A stretch of 64,000 nucleotides of DNA from Ferrovibrio sp046294345 (GCA_046294345.1 JBKBJT010000005.1:55901-119900), one strand, 5' to 3'; shown: positions 51,863-60,400, numbered from the stretch's first letter. Translations and numbers: made by a program. The notes: generated by a model not told the origin, from the letters alone.

Positions 51863-52708
51863 ATGACTCATAGATCGTTAAAGAGCGTAAAAGCCGCCTT
51901 GCTTGGAACACTTCTGGTTCTTGGCGCATGCCAAACCACAAATCCGAGCCAGAAAGTTACCTATCCTACCGCGGCGATGCCGGGCCTGAGTGCTCCCGCC
52001 GATATCCGCTCTGAGATATATCGCCCCCAGGGCGAGGGGCCGTTTCCGGCAGTAATGGTGCTGCATGGCTGCGGAGGTATGGATAACCACCACCATGCAT
52101 GGGCCAAGACGCTGACGTCATGGGGATACGTTGCAGCTGTTGTTGATAGCTTCGGATCGCGAGGTCACGGGAATCTCTGCGCCACGCCGACGCCTGTTGT
52201 CCTTCCGAAAGACCGGATATCGGACATCATCGGTATGGCCGAATTCCTGAACACCCAGTCTTACGTACAGAAAGGCTCTTTGGGGCTTATCGGGTTTTCG
52301 CACGGCGGTTGGACGATAATGAAAGCCCTCCAAGAGCAGTATCACCTCAAGGAGTACGGCATCAGGGGTGCCGTAGCTTATTATCCGTATTGCGATCCCC
52401 GAGCGGACGGCGATATCGCCGTATCATTGCTCATCCTGATGGGGGCCGAAGACAAGTGGACGCCCGCCGACCGCTGCCGACAGCTGGAAACCGAGAAGCG
52501 GCTGAAACGGCCGGAGTTGGTCGAGATGGTGTTTTATCCAAACACTTGGCACAGCTTCGACCAGGCGATTCCCCTTCGGGACGTGACTGTGCGCGGCGTC
52601 GGCAATGTTATCGGTCAACACAAGATTGGTTATGTCGCTGCCTCGGCCGAAGATGCCGAAAGGCGGACGCGGGCGTATTTCGACCGGCTTTTCAAACGAG
52701 CCAACTAA
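51863..52708 (+). CDS. Dienelactone hydrolase-family lipoprotein
   Basis: 281 residues. A lipobox (LLVLGAC, Cys at about 23) is followed by an alpha/beta hydrolase domain: oxyanion-type VLHGCGGMDNHHHAWA, nucleophile elbow GFSHGGW (Ser in GxSxGG), an acid in MGAEDKWTPADRC and a His in NTWHSFD. Family members hydrolyse dienelactone or related esters; substrate here unknown. It follows the SHOCT gene by 56 bp in the same direction. Confidence 0.8.
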   Translation: MTHRSLKSVKAALLGTLLVLGACQTTNPSQKVTYPTAAMPGLSAPADIRSEIYRPQGEGPFPAVMVLHGCGGMDNHHHAWAKTLTSWGYVAAVVDSFGSRGHGNLCATPTPVVLPKDRISDIIGMAEFLNTQSYVQKGSLGLIGFSHGGWTIMKALQEQYHLKEYGIRGAVAYYPYCDPRADGDIAVSLLILMGAEDKWTPADRCRQLETEKRLKRPELVEMVFYPNTWHSFDQAIPLRDVTVRGVGNVIGQHKIGYVAASAEDAERRTRAYFDRLFKRAN

Positions 52709-52719
52709 GGAGACAAAGC

Positions 52720-52908
52720 TTGGACAAGCTCATCTTGGTAGGTCGCGTGAGACTTCATGCAGTTGGTCTTCAATGCGACACGTTCTGCACCTGCGACCGC
52801 AAAACAATTCTAGCGCGACGAAAACTGCTTCCTAAAACGCCAATGCGAATACTATCGCCTGTTGAGTGGTGGCGTCACATTAGACCTTGGGCTGGCTTAT
52901 GGTGTTAG
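52720..52908 (+). CDS. Possible small protein after the hydrolase gene
   Basis: 62 codons from TTG at 52720, with AAGGAGA upstream at a good distance. The product is basic with a Cys cluster (QCDTFCTC) and an Arg/Trp-rich end (VEWWRHIRPWAGLWC). No family recognised; the only support is the ribosome site. Confidence 0.3.
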   Translation: MDKLILVGRVRLHAVGLQCDTFCTCDRKTILARRKLLPKTPMRILSPVEWWRHIRPWAGLWC

Positions 52909-52931
52909 CGCCCCGGCACCGTAGTAGCATT

Positions 52932-52951
52932 TGTGGGTAGATTTGTGGGTA
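52932..52951 (+). repeat. Terminal TGTGGGTA-N4-TGTGGGTA pair, right end
   Basis: TGTGGGTA at 52932-52939 and 52944-52951, identical in spacing and orientation to the left pair at 22713. It sits 53 bp inside the right att core. Probable integrase arm sites. Confidence 0.6.
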
Positions 52952-53004
52952 CGGAGGGTGCACCAACCCTGCGCGGAATGATTTCAATACCCTGGACCGG
53001 ATAT

Positions 53005-53018
53005 TGGCGGAGGGAGTG
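53005..53018. repeat. Right attachment core inside tRNA-Ser
   Basis: TGGCGGAGGGAGTG, identical to 22571-22584. On the minus strand it is the end of the T-arm/acceptor stem plus CCA of tRNA-Ser, so recombination here keeps the tRNA gene intact. Confidence 0.8.
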
Positions 53019-53095
53019 GGATTCGAACCCACGATACCCTTTTGAGGTATACACACTTTCCAGGCGTGCGCCTTCGACCACTCGGCCATCCCTCC
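53005..53095 (-). tRNA. tRNA-Ser (anticodon GGA)
   Basis: 91 nt with an encoded CCA. The 7-bp acceptor stem GGAGGGA/TCCCTCC, discriminator G, long variable arm (TATACC/GGTATC region) and T-arm GTGGGTTCGAATCCCAC are all present. The anticodon loop CTGGAAA puts GGA at 53061-53059. Sequence is close to bacterial tRNA-Ser(GGA). Its 3' end is the island target, and it reads toward the island. Confidence 0.95.
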
Positions 53096-53195
53096 GGCGC
53101 GGCCGGCACTATACCCGCCGGACACGAATTTGCAATCGGCCCACGGGACGGCGTAAAGTCTTGGGCCGACGGGCGGATTCACCAGGGGGAGCATC

Positions 53196-53507
53196 GTGCT
53201 GCTGGGACGGATTCTGGGCTGGCTGCTGCTGGCGCTGGCGATGCTGGCACTGGGTGGCGACGGGTTGCGCTGGCTGGAAAGCGGCCGGCTCATGCTGATC
53301 AGCCTGCGCGACTTCTGGATGCATTTCCATCCCGAGGGTCCGGCCCTGCTGCAGAGCCTGCTGCCGCCCGTGGTGTGGGACCCCGCCATGGTGGCGATCC
53401 TGGCCGCGCCGGCCGGCCTCGTGCTGGGCGGCCTGGGCCTGGTGCTGCTGATCCTGTTCCGCCGGCAGCCGCCGAAACGGCGCCAGCGCTTCGGAGCCCT
53501 GGCCTAA
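53196..53507 (+). CDS. Small hypothetical membrane protein
   Basis: 103 residues from GTG 53196 with an AGGGGGAG Shine-Dalgarno. Two hydrophobic segments (ILGWLLLALAMLALGG near 6-21 and VAILAAPAGLVLGGLGLVLLILF near 68-90) and a basic C-terminus suggest an inner-membrane protein. Not recognised. It converges with lepA. Confidence 0.65.
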   Translation: MLLGRILGWLLLALAMLALGGDGLRWLESGRLMLISLRDFWMHFHPEGPALLQSLLPPVVWDPAMVAILAAPAGLVLGGLGLVLLILFRRQPPKRRQRFGALA

Positions 53508-53514
53508 AAACCGC

Positions 53515-55320
53515 TCAGTTGTCCGAGATCTTCAGCGCGGCAATGAAGGCTTCCTGCGGGATCTCCACATTGCCCACATTGCGCATGCGCTTCTTGCCCT
53601 CTTTCTGCTTCTCCAGCAGCTTGCGCTTGCGGCTGATGTCGCCGCCGTAGCATTTCGCCAGCACGTCCTTGCGCAGGGCCGAGATGTCTTCGCGGGCGAT
53701 GATGCGTCCGCCGATGGCGGCCTGGATCGCGATCTTGAACATCTGGCGCGGGATCAGTTCCTTCAGCCGCTCGCAGAGCTGCCGCCCGCGCGTCTCGGCG
53801 CGGGCCGAATGCACGATGGTGGCCAATGCGTCGACATTCTCGGCATTGACCAGGATGGTCATCTTCACCAGCTGGCCCGGCTCGTAGCCATCCATCTGGT
53901 AGTCGAAGCTGGCATAGCCGCGGCTGACCGACTTGAGCCGGTCGTAGAAATCGAACACCACCTCGTTCAACGGCAGGCGGTAGATCACCATGGCGCGGTT
54001 GCCGACATAGGTGAGCTCGATCTGACGGCCGCGCTTTTCCTCGCACAATTTAAGGATGGCGCCCAGATGCTCGTCCGGCACCATGATGGAGGCCTTGATC
54101 CACGGCTCGTCGATATGGTCGATCAGCATCGGATCGGGCATGTCGGCCGGGTTATGCACCTCTTCCATCGTGCCGTCGGTCTTGTAGACGTGATAGATCA
54201 CGCTGGGCGCGGTGGTGATGAGATCGAGGTTGAATTCGCGCTCCAGCCGCTCCTGGATGATTTCCAGATGCAGCAGGCCTAAGAAGCCGCAGCGGAAGCC
54301 GAAGCCGAGCGCCGCCGAGCTTTCCATCTCGAAATGGAAGCTGGCATCGTTCAGCCGCAGCTTGGCCAGGCTTTCGCGCAGTTCGGGGAAGGCACTGGCA
54401 TCGACCGGGAACAGGCCGCAGAACACCACGGGGATCGAGGGCTTGAAGCCCGGCAGCGCCTCGGCGGCCGGCCGCTTCTCGTCGGTGATGGTGTCGCCGA
54501 CGCTGGTATCGGCCACTTCCTTGATCGCCGCCGTGAAGAAGCCCATCTCGCCGGGGCCGAGTTCGTCCACCATAACCTTCTTGGGCGTGGTGACGCCGAC
54601 GCGTTCCACCAGATGCACAGCGCCCGACGACATGAACTTGATCTTCATGCCCTTCTTGATCGTGCCGTCGATCACGCGGAACAGCACCACGACGCCCAGA
54701 TAGGCATCGTACCAGCTATCCACCAGCAAAGCTTTCAGCGGCGCGGCGCGGTCGCCTTTGGGTGCCGGCAGGCGGTTGACCAGCGCTTCCAGCACCAGAT
54801 CGATGCCGATGCCGGTCTTGGCCGAGATCGGCACGGCATCGGATGCATCGAGGCCGATCACATCCTCGATCTGCTGCTTCACGCGGTCGGCATCGGCCGC
54901 CGGCAGGTCGATCTTGTTCAGCACCGGCACGATTTCGTGGTTGGCGTCGAGTGCCTGATAGACGTTGGCCAGCGTCTGCGCTTCCACGCCCTGGCTGGCA
55001 TCGACCACCAGCAGCGAGCCTTCACAGGCGGCGAGCGAGCGGCTGACCTCGTAGGCGAAGTCGACATGGCCGGGCGTGTCCATCAGGTTGAGCACGTAGG
55101 TCTTGCCGTCCTTGGCCTTGTAGTTCAGGCGCACGGTCTGCGCCTTGATGGTGATGCCGCGCTCCTTCTCGATGTCCATGCTGTCGAGGATCTGCTCGCT
55201 CATCTCGCGCTTTTCCAGCGCGCCGCAGGCCTCGATCAGGCGGTCGGCCAGAGTCGATTTGCCATGGTCGATATGGGCGATGATCGAGAAGTTGCGGATC
55301 AGGGACAGGTCGGTGGCCAC
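53515..55320 (-). CDS. lepA: Elongation factor 4 (LepA) GTPase
   Basis: 601 residues. G1 is AHIDHGKST, G2 and switch region is ERGITIKAQ, G3 is DTPGH, G4 is NKID, then EF-G-like domains and the LepA-specific C-terminal domain (VLAKCYGGDISRKRKLLEKQKEGKKRMR). A ribosome-bound GTPase acting in translation fidelity and initiation. It starts at GTG 55320 and a weak Shine-Dalgarno precedes it. Confidence 0.97.
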   Translation of the reverse strand: MATDLSLIRNFSIIAHIDHGKSTLADRLIEACGALEKREMSEQILDSMDIEKERGITIKAQTVRLNYKAKDGKTYVLNLMDTPGHVDFAYEVSRSLAACEGSLLVVDASQGVEAQTLANVYQALDANHEIVPVLNKIDLPAADADRVKQQIEDVIGLDASDAVPISAKTGIGIDLVLEALVNRLPAPKGDRAAPLKALLVDSWYDAYLGVVVLFRVIDGTIKKGMKIKFMSSGAVHLVERVGVTTPKKVMVDELGPGEMGFFTAAIKEVADTSVGDTITDEKRPAAEALPGFKPSIPVVFCGLFPVDASAFPELRESLAKLRLNDASFHFEMESSAALGFGFRCGFLGLLHLEIIQERLEREFNLDLITTAPSVIYHVYKTDGTMEEVHNPADMPDPMLIDHIDEPWIKASIMVPDEHLGAILKLCEEKRGRQIELTYVGNRAMVIYRLPLNEVVFDFYDRLKSVSRGYASFDYQMDGYEPGQLVKMTILVNAENVDALATIVHSARAETRGRQLCERLKELIPRQMFKIAIQAAIGGRIIAREDISALRKDVLAKCYGGDISRKRKLLEKQKEGKKRMRNVGNVEIPQEAFIAALKISDN

Positions 55321-55345
55321 AGCGGACTCGTTTCCAGCGCGTGTT

Positions 55346-55822
55346 TCAGCGGAACAGGCTCAGGACATTGCCCTCGCGGGATTCCTGAGACGGAATTTTC
55401 ATGATGCCCGAGGCGCGCAGGCAGGGCGCGCCATCGGCGGTGATCAGGCATTCGGAAAAGCCGAGATTGCGCGTCATGCGGATCAGCCGGCCCTTGCCCT
55501 CGACCCAGGCGCCCAGCGGCGCCGGCCCGACATAATCGCCGCCAAGCTGCACCGTGGGCAGGAACTTCTTGCCGCCGGCCGCCACCGAGACGGTGAAGCC
55601 CAGCAGCATGTCGGCAAAGGTCATCAGCATGCCGCCATGGCAGATCTGCATGGGGTTGCAGTGCCGCAGCTCGACGCGGAAGCCCATCACCGGCAGCCCG
55701 TCGGCCTCGTCCAGCCGGCCCCAGAGCGGGCCGTTGGTTTCCATGAAGCCGGCCAGCAGGTCGAGCTTTTTCATGCCGGCGGGAGCCGCTGCCGGCTGGT
55801 CGGTGATCTGGGGTGCGTTCAT
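55346..55822 (-). CDS. PaaI-type hotdog thioesterase
   Basis: 158 residues from ATG 55822 (MNAPQITDQ); an in-frame ATG lies 18 bp upstream. Hotdog fold with the HGG motif NPMQICHGGMLMTFADMLLG (His then Asp-type acid on the helix) and FLPTVQLGGDYVGPAPLGAWVEGKGRL. Probably hydrolyses aromatic or acyl-CoA thioesters. It lies upstream of lepA in the same direction, 25 bp apart. Confidence 0.82.
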   Translation of the reverse strand: MNAPQITDQPAAAPAGMKKLDLLAGFMETNGPLWGRLDEADGLPVMGFRVELRHCNPMQICHGGMLMTFADMLLGFTVSVAAGGKKFLPTVQLGGDYVGPAPLGAWVEGKGRLIRMTRNLGFSECLITADGAPCLRASGIMKIPSQESREGNVLSLFR

Positions 55823-56020
55823 GGGCGGGGGTTGTATCACCCGCCATGATGGGCGGCAACGCAGGCCGCAGCGGAACGGGCTGCCGCGAGGCCAGCGGTT
55901 TTGCGCAGGTTTCGGACAATGCCACGATGCCGGCCGGCGCTTTGGCGCGCGATGGCCCGATTTGGCGGCGCGAGGCAGCGGTTTGGCGTCGTTTTGCGAT
56001 GGTTTTGATAGGATAAACCA

Positions 56021-56338
56021 TTGATTCTACTTAAATCGAGATTTTCGGAAGGTGGCGGCGGCCGGCCGCCCCCAGTCCTTGCTCAATTAGAACAAAAAGC
56101 GTACATTTCAACACTGACCCCGGAGACGCCTCATGACCCGCGCCCTGCCGCCTGCCCCCATCCCGCCGACGAGCTGGGCCGTGAATACGCGATCTGCGAC
56201 CGGGAATGCCGGACGCTGGCCGCCCATCTGGGCCGGCGGCCGCGTTTGAACCCGCAGGAGGCGGAAACCTACAAGGCGTTGCTGCGTCGCCGGGCCCGGA
56301 TCGCCGATGAATGGCGGATGGCGCGGAGCCTGGGCTGA
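56021..56338 (+). CDS. Possible small protein, start uncertain
   Basis: Up to 105 codons from TTG 56021; the last half (YAICDRECRTLAAHLGRRPRLNPQEAETYKALLRRRARIADEWRMARSLG) reads like a real basic helical protein, while the first third looks non-coding and lacks a good ribosome site. No family recognised. It converges with the usp gene. Confidence 0.35.
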   Translation: MILLKSRFSEGGGGRPPPVLAQLEQKAYISTLTPETPHDPRPAACPHPADELGREYAICDRECRTLAAHLGRRPRLNPQEAETYKALLRRRARIADEWRMARSLG

Positions 56339-56354
56339 GGCCCCGCGCCCGTCA

Positions 56355-57194
56355 TCAGTGCGACAGCAGGGCCGGAACCTGCAGGTCCTTCAGGATGCCG
56401 TTCGTGGCGCCGCCCAGGACGAAGTCGCGCACCCTGGAATGACCGAAACCGCCCATGACAAGCAGGCCGGCGCCGATTTCCTTCGCCTTGTCCTGAAGAA
56501 GCTGCGCAACGGGATTGAACCTGCCGCCGCCGACATTGACGGCCTGCGCTGAAATCCCCCGGCGGGACAGATAATCCGCCAGGCGCGCATTCGGATCGTC
56601 ACTCGGCAGCTGTTTCTCCTCCGTCACCGTGGCGATGGTGACCTTCGTCGCACGCTGAAGGAAAATTCCGGCATCCGTGACTGCACGGGCCGCGGCGCGG
56701 GTTCCATCCCACGCGATCATCACATGATCGAAATCGATTTTCTCCACCTTGCCGGAAATCAGCAATGTCGGCTTGCCCGAGCCGAAGATGATCGCCTCCG
56801 CCGCGCCCGGGGCCGATGCGCTGGTGTCCAAATCCACGACAACCAGATCGTGATATCTCGCGTGAACCGCTGTCACATCCCCGAATTCCGGCGGGAAACA
56901 CATGATTTCGGTGGTCCGGAACTGCATGCGATGCCCGGCCAGTCCCTGCCCGATGGCCTCGACCAGTCCCTTTGCGCGCGCACGGCAATCCGCCTTCACG
57001 TCGCGGACCATCGACGGCACATTCAGCATCATGTTGCCGAGCGCGCTTGCCACGGGCGGAAAATCCGGCACATGGGCCAGGGCGTGGACATCCGCTTCAA
57101 GATATTTCGCAATGCCGGCAACATTGCCGGCCAGCTTATCGGTACTTCCAGCCTGATAAGTGATTACCGGCACCAGCAATTGTAACGCCATCAT
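56355..57194 (-). CDS. Universal stress protein, tandem UspA domains
   Basis: 279 residues: a diverged first Usp domain (1-140) and a canonical second (about 150-279), with the ATP-binding type G-2x-G-9x-G(S/T) seen as GGFGHSRVRDFVLGGATNGIL. Such proteins rise in anaerobiosis and stress. A perfect FNR/FixK-type dyad is centred 80 bp before the start. Confidence 0.85.
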   Translation of the reverse strand: MMALQLLVPVITYQAGSTDKLAGNVAGIAKYLEADVHALAHVPDFPPVASALGNMMLNVPSMVRDVKADCRARAKGLVEAIGQGLAGHRMQFRTTEIMCFPPEFGDVTAVHARYHDLVVVDLDTSASAPGAAEAIIFGSGKPTLLISGKVEKIDFDHVMIAWDGTRAAARAVTDAGIFLQRATKVTIATVTEEKQLPSDDPNARLADYLSRRGISAQAVNVGGGRFNPVAQLLQDKAKEIGAGLLVMGGFGHSRVRDFVLGGATNGILKDLQVPALLSH

Positions 57195-57267
57195 CTACTC
57201 CCTGCCTCGTTCTTTCGCTCTCATCAAAGATGCGTGGTGTCGATAACACGCGACAGTACAGACGAGG

Positions 57268-57281
57268 TTGACGCAGGTCAA
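57268..57281. promoter_or_regulatory. FNR/FixK-type operator TTGAC-N4-GTCAA
   Basis: TTGACGCAGGTCAA is a perfect dyad matching the FixK/FNR frame, 74 bp upstream of the usp start. Anaerobic induction of usp genes by FNR-family proteins is known elsewhere; use here is inferred. Confidence 0.55.
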
Positions 57282-57359
57282 AAAGGTTTCCAATCGCGCA
57301 TCATGACGCGATTTCGTGCGCCAGGCGCTTGGCAGCAATGAAGGAAGCAATGGCGGAAC

Positions 57360-57415
57360 GGATCATAATACCGTTCAGAGCACGATGTGCCGTGGCGGCG
57401 TGGATCATAATACCG
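57360..57415. repeat. Direct repeat GGATCATAATACCG in the usp/ttuC gap
   Basis: Copies at 57360-57373 and 57402-57415, 42 bp apart (about four helical turns). The surrounding gap (57195-57567) holds no credible gene. They may be regulator sites or remnants of a small repeat element. Confidence 0.45.
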
Positions 57416-57504
57416 CTGCGAACGGAATGACGGATGTGATGAGACGCGATGGCCGGGTGTAGATGGCCAGGTAAAATGTCCGTCATTCACGTTCCGGGAC
57501 ATCA

Positions 57505-57551
57505 GAAAAAACGTGGATGCCCGGCCCAAAAACATGTCCTGGTCCGGGCAT
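57505..57551 (-). terminator. Rho-independent terminator after the tartrate dehydrogenase gene
   Basis: On the minus strand ATGCCCGG (57551-57544) pairs with CCGGGCAT (57524-57517), and GTTTTTTCT follows about 5 nt after the stem. It lies 16 bp after the stop codon. Confidence 0.6.
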
Positions 57552-57567
57552 AACGGTCAGAAGAAAC

Positions 57568-58638
57568 TCATCCCTTCGCCACGGCTTCCGCGATGGCCTT
57601 GCCAACATCGGCCGTGTTGGCCTGGCCGCCCATGTCGGGCGTGCGCGGTCCGGCTTCCAGCACCTCTTCGATGGCCTTCATCACCGCGTCAGATGCATCC
57701 TTGTGGCCCAGATGCTCGAGCATCATGGCGCCGCACCAGATTTGGCCCACCGGATTGGCGATGCCGCGCCCCGCGATATCCGGCGCCGAGCCATGCACGG
57801 GTTCGAACAGCGAGGGGAATTTGCGTTCGGGGTTGAGGTTGGCCGAGGGGGCGATGCCGATGGTGCCGGTGCAGGCGGGGCCCAGATCGGAGAGGATGTC
57901 GCCGAACAGATTCGAGCCCACCACCACATCGAACCAGTCGGGATGCTGCACGAAATGGGCGGTGAGGATGTCGATATGGAACTTGTCGACCTTCACGCCG
58001 GCATAGGCTTTCGCCATCTCGGCCACGCGCTCGTCCCAGTAGGGCATGGTGATCGAGATGCCGTTCGACTTGGTGGCCGAGGTGAGATGTTTCTTCGGCC
58101 GGCTCTGTGCCAGATCGAAGGCGAATTTCAGGATACGATCCGTGCCGATGCGCGACAGGATCGTCTCCTGAACGACGAATTCGCGCTCCGTGCCGGGAAA
58201 CATCTTGCCGCCGATGGAGGAATACTCGCCCTCGGTATTCTCGCGCACGACATAGAAATCGATGTCGCCCACCTTGCGGTTGGCCAGCGGCGAGGGCACG
58301 CCCGGCATCAGGCGCACGGGGCGCAGATTCACATACTGGTCGAATTCGCGGCGCCACTGGATCAGAGAGCCCCAGAGCGAGATGTGGTCGGGCACCTTCT
58401 CGGGCCAGCCCACCGCGCCGAAGAAGATGGCGTCATGCCCGCCGATCTGCTGCTTCCAGTCATCCGGCATCATCTTGCCGTGTTTCAGATAGTAGTCGCA
58501 GCTCCAGTCGAAGGAATCGAAGGCGAAGCCGATATCGAAGCGGCGCGCGGCAGCATCCATCACGCGCAGGCCCTCGGGCACCACTTCCTTGCCGATGCCG
58601 TCGCCGGGAATGACCGCGATCCTGTGTGTTTTGCTCAT
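57568..58638 (-). CDS. Tartrate dehydrogenase/D-malate decarboxylating dehydrogenase
   Basis: 356 residues from ATG 58638 (MSKTHRIAVIPGDGIGKEV). Member of the isocitrate/isopropylmalate dehydrogenase family with AIFFGAVGWP, LRPVRLMPG, VVRENTEGEYSSIGG and a terminal SLFEPVHGSAPDIAGRGIANP. The TtuC/DmlA type oxidises D-malate or tartrate with NAD+ and a divalent metal. It stands alone between usp and the carbamoyltransferase-like gene; the upstream end abuts an AT-poor 80-bp promoter gap. Confidence 0.88.
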   Translation of the reverse strand: MSKTHRIAVIPGDGIGKEVVPEGLRVMDAAARRFDIGFAFDSFDWSCDYYLKHGKMMPDDWKQQIGGHDAIFFGAVGWPEKVPDHISLWGSLIQWRREFDQYVNLRPVRLMPGVPSPLANRKVGDIDFYVVRENTEGEYSSIGGKMFPGTEREFVVQETILSRIGTDRILKFAFDLAQSRPKKHLTSATKSNGISITMPYWDERVAEMAKAYAGVKVDKFHIDILTAHFVQHPDWFDVVVGSNLFGDILSDLGPACTGTIGIAPSANLNPERKFPSLFEPVHGSAPDIAGRGIANPVGQIWCGAMMLEHLGHKDASDAVMKAIEEVLEAGPRTPDMGGQANTADVGKAIAEAVAKG

Positions 58639-58720
58639 GGCGTTTCCTGTCCCTGGATAGGCCATGAAGTATAGATGCCGGCGGATACGGCGCAATGTGG
58701 AGGCGCCAGACGCGCCTGCT

Positions 58721-60400
58721 TCAGGCGCTGCGTTCCCACACCGCATTGTCGGTGACGATGTAATCCACGCGGCCATCCTGCAGCAGCTGCAGCGCCTCGG
58801 CCGGCGCATCGGCCGGCGGGGCCGCGCCGGCCTGCATCGGCAGGCCAAGCAGGGCCGGCCATTCGTTCAGGTTGGCATAGGCCGCGAGCAGCTCGGCCAG
58901 CAGGGGCTGCTGCCGCGCATCGACCGCAACCGGCACCACAAGACCATCGGGCAGCAAGGCGGCATGCAGGCTCTGCTGCCAGCGCGGCGCCGGCAGGGCC
59001 GCGATGCCGCCCTGGGCCTGCGCGACATCAAGGCCGGGACAGAGCAGGCCGAGGCCGACCTCGGCAACATAGACCGATGGCGGCAGCCAGCCGGGCCGCT
59101 CCAGCCGCTGGTTCGCCGCCGCCGTCGCGCCGGCATTGGCGCCGGAGAACAGCACCGCCCGCGCCGCGCCGCCTTCGGCGCCATAGGCGCGGCCGTCGTA
59201 ACAGGCGACCAGCTTGCCGGCATTCAACAGGGCGGCGGCGGCGCGCACCGGATCGTGGCTCACCAGCCGGCAGCCGGCATTGCCCAGCACAGGATCGATA
59301 TCGGCGCTGTAGTCGCGGCCCCAGGCCGCCCGCGACAGCGGCCGGCGCTTCTGCAGCCAGGCGGCGATGCCGTCGCGCTGCAGCAGCAGGTCGAGCACAC
59401 CGCCCAGCGGCAGAGTGGCATTGGAGGCGCGCGGATAGAGCGACAGGACAGCCGGCGGGCCGGGCAGATCCAGGGCCTGGCCGATCATGTGCACCAGGCG
59501 CGGATCGGCGAACAGGCTGCCGCCCAAAGCCAGATGGCGCAGCTCATGCCGCCGCATCAGCGCGGTGATCGCCTGGGAAAACAGGCTGGCCAGCGCAAAC
59601 ACCAGCGAGGCGGCCACCAGCGCCGGCGGCTGTTCGCCCACCAGGCGGCGCAGCCAGCGCTGCAGGCCGCCCTCGGCGGTGAAATCGCCCGCGATGCGGC
59701 CGGCATCGTCGACGCGCAGATGCGCGAGGAAGGCCTGGCCCAGCATCGGCTCGCCATGGGCCGCCAGCGCGAACAGCGTGGTGGCATCGGGCAGGCCGAG
59801 CACATCGATGCACAGGTCGAGCAGGCGGCCGGGGTTGTACGCGGCTGTCTCGCCTTCATCGTCGAACAATGCGGCGAGGCGCCCGTATTTCAGCACCTGC
59901 GCGCTGCAGCCCTGCTCGCCGGCGGTGAAGACCAGGCCACTGTCCCATTCGGCCTCGGCCAGGGCCAGCAAGGCCTGGGCGGCATGGTCGCGATGCACAT
60001 GCACCGCGATGTTGCGGTTGAGCCCGAGATCGTCGAGCAGCAGAGGCATATCGAGCAGACCGGTGGCCGCCTGGCCATGGCGGCGCATCTCGTCGCTCAG
60101 GTTCATCGGCGTGTCGCGGCCGAACATCTGGCGCAGGCTGCGGCCGAGCCGGCGCGGCAGCGAGAGCTGGCTGAAGTAGCGGCCGGGGAACACGCCCTGC
60201 GACAGCGACAGCGCGCCGATCTCGTCGGCGCGGACCTGGGCGATGTCGAGGCATTCGACGATGGCTTCGATGGGCAGGCGGCCGCCGTCGCGCGGCATGC
60301 CGGTCAGCCGCGCCAGCGGCACGGCGGCCAGCAGCGCATAATCGTCGAAGACCGCCGCCCCGGCGTCAGCCCAACCGGAATGAACGCCGAGGATCAGCAT
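58721..60400 (-). CDS. Divergent carbamoyltransferase-like protein (NodU/CmcH/TobZ family)
   Basis: 559 residues. The N-terminal actin-like/Kae1-like half keeps the family outline (MLILGVHSGWADAGAAVFDD, then HVHRDHAAQALLALAEAEW with metal-type His 134/136/139 and the LVFTAGEQGCS strand). The usual EERFxRxKHD motif is replaced by VPLARLT, and the later GRxEWGPRALGxRSIL motif appears as GRAYGAEGGAARAVLFS (about residue 407). Carbamoyl phosphate chemistry may therefore be altered or lost. No sugar or antibiotic cluster is nearby. It lies 14 bp after pheT in the same direction. Confidence 0.65.
   Translation of the reverse strand: MLILGVHSGWADAGAAVFDDYALLAAVPLARLTGMPRDGGRLPIEAIVECLDIAQVRADEIGALSLSQGVFPGRYFSQLSLPRRLGRSLRQMFGRDTPMNLSDEMRRHGQAATGLLDMPLLLDDLGLNRNIAVHVHRDHAAQALLALAEAEWDSGLVFTAGEQGCSAQVLKYGRLAALFDDEGETAAYNPGRLLDLCIDVLGLPDATTLFALAAHGEPMLGQAFLAHLRVDDAGRIAGDFTAEGGLQRWLRRLVGEQPPALVAASLVFALASLFSQAITALMRRHELRHLALGGSLFADPRLVHMIGQALDLPGPPAVLSLYPRASNATLPLGGVLDLLLQRDGIAAWLQKRRPLSRAAWGRDYSADIDPVLGNAGCRLVSHDPVRAAAALLNAGKLVACYDGRAYGAEGGAARAVLFSGANAGATAAANQRLERPGWLPPSVYVAEVGLGLLCPGLDVAQAQGGIAALPAPRWQQSLHAALLPDGLVVPVAVDARQQPLLAELLAAYANLNEWPALLGLPMQAGAAPPADAPAEALQLLQDGRVDYIVTDNAVWERSA

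Larger units (their letters stand above)
22571..53018. mobile_element. Integrated genomic island in tRNA-Ser(GGA), about 30.4 kb
   Basis: Limits are set by a 14-bp direct repeat (22571-22584 and 53005-53018) that equals the 3' end of the intact tRNA-Ser gene. A tyrosine integrase lies just inside the left repeat and reads inward. Both ends also carry TGTGGGTA-N4-TGTGGGTA. Contents are a replication module, an oxyanion and fluoride cargo, a Druantia-like locus and a regulatory/lipoprotein end. Removing it would place pseudoazurin next to tRNA-Ser. No conjugation genes are visible, so it is more likely mobilisable or satellite-like than a self-transmissible ICE. Confidence 0.82.

Noticed and set aside
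22571..53018. Self-transmissible ICE
   Set aside because: No relaxase of the conjugative type, coupling protein or type IV secretion genes were found between the att cores; the HUH protein looks like a Rep.
55823..56020. Regulatory or RNA element between the thioesterase and the small open frame
   Set aside because: No convincing dyad, RNA motif or coding sequence could be seen.
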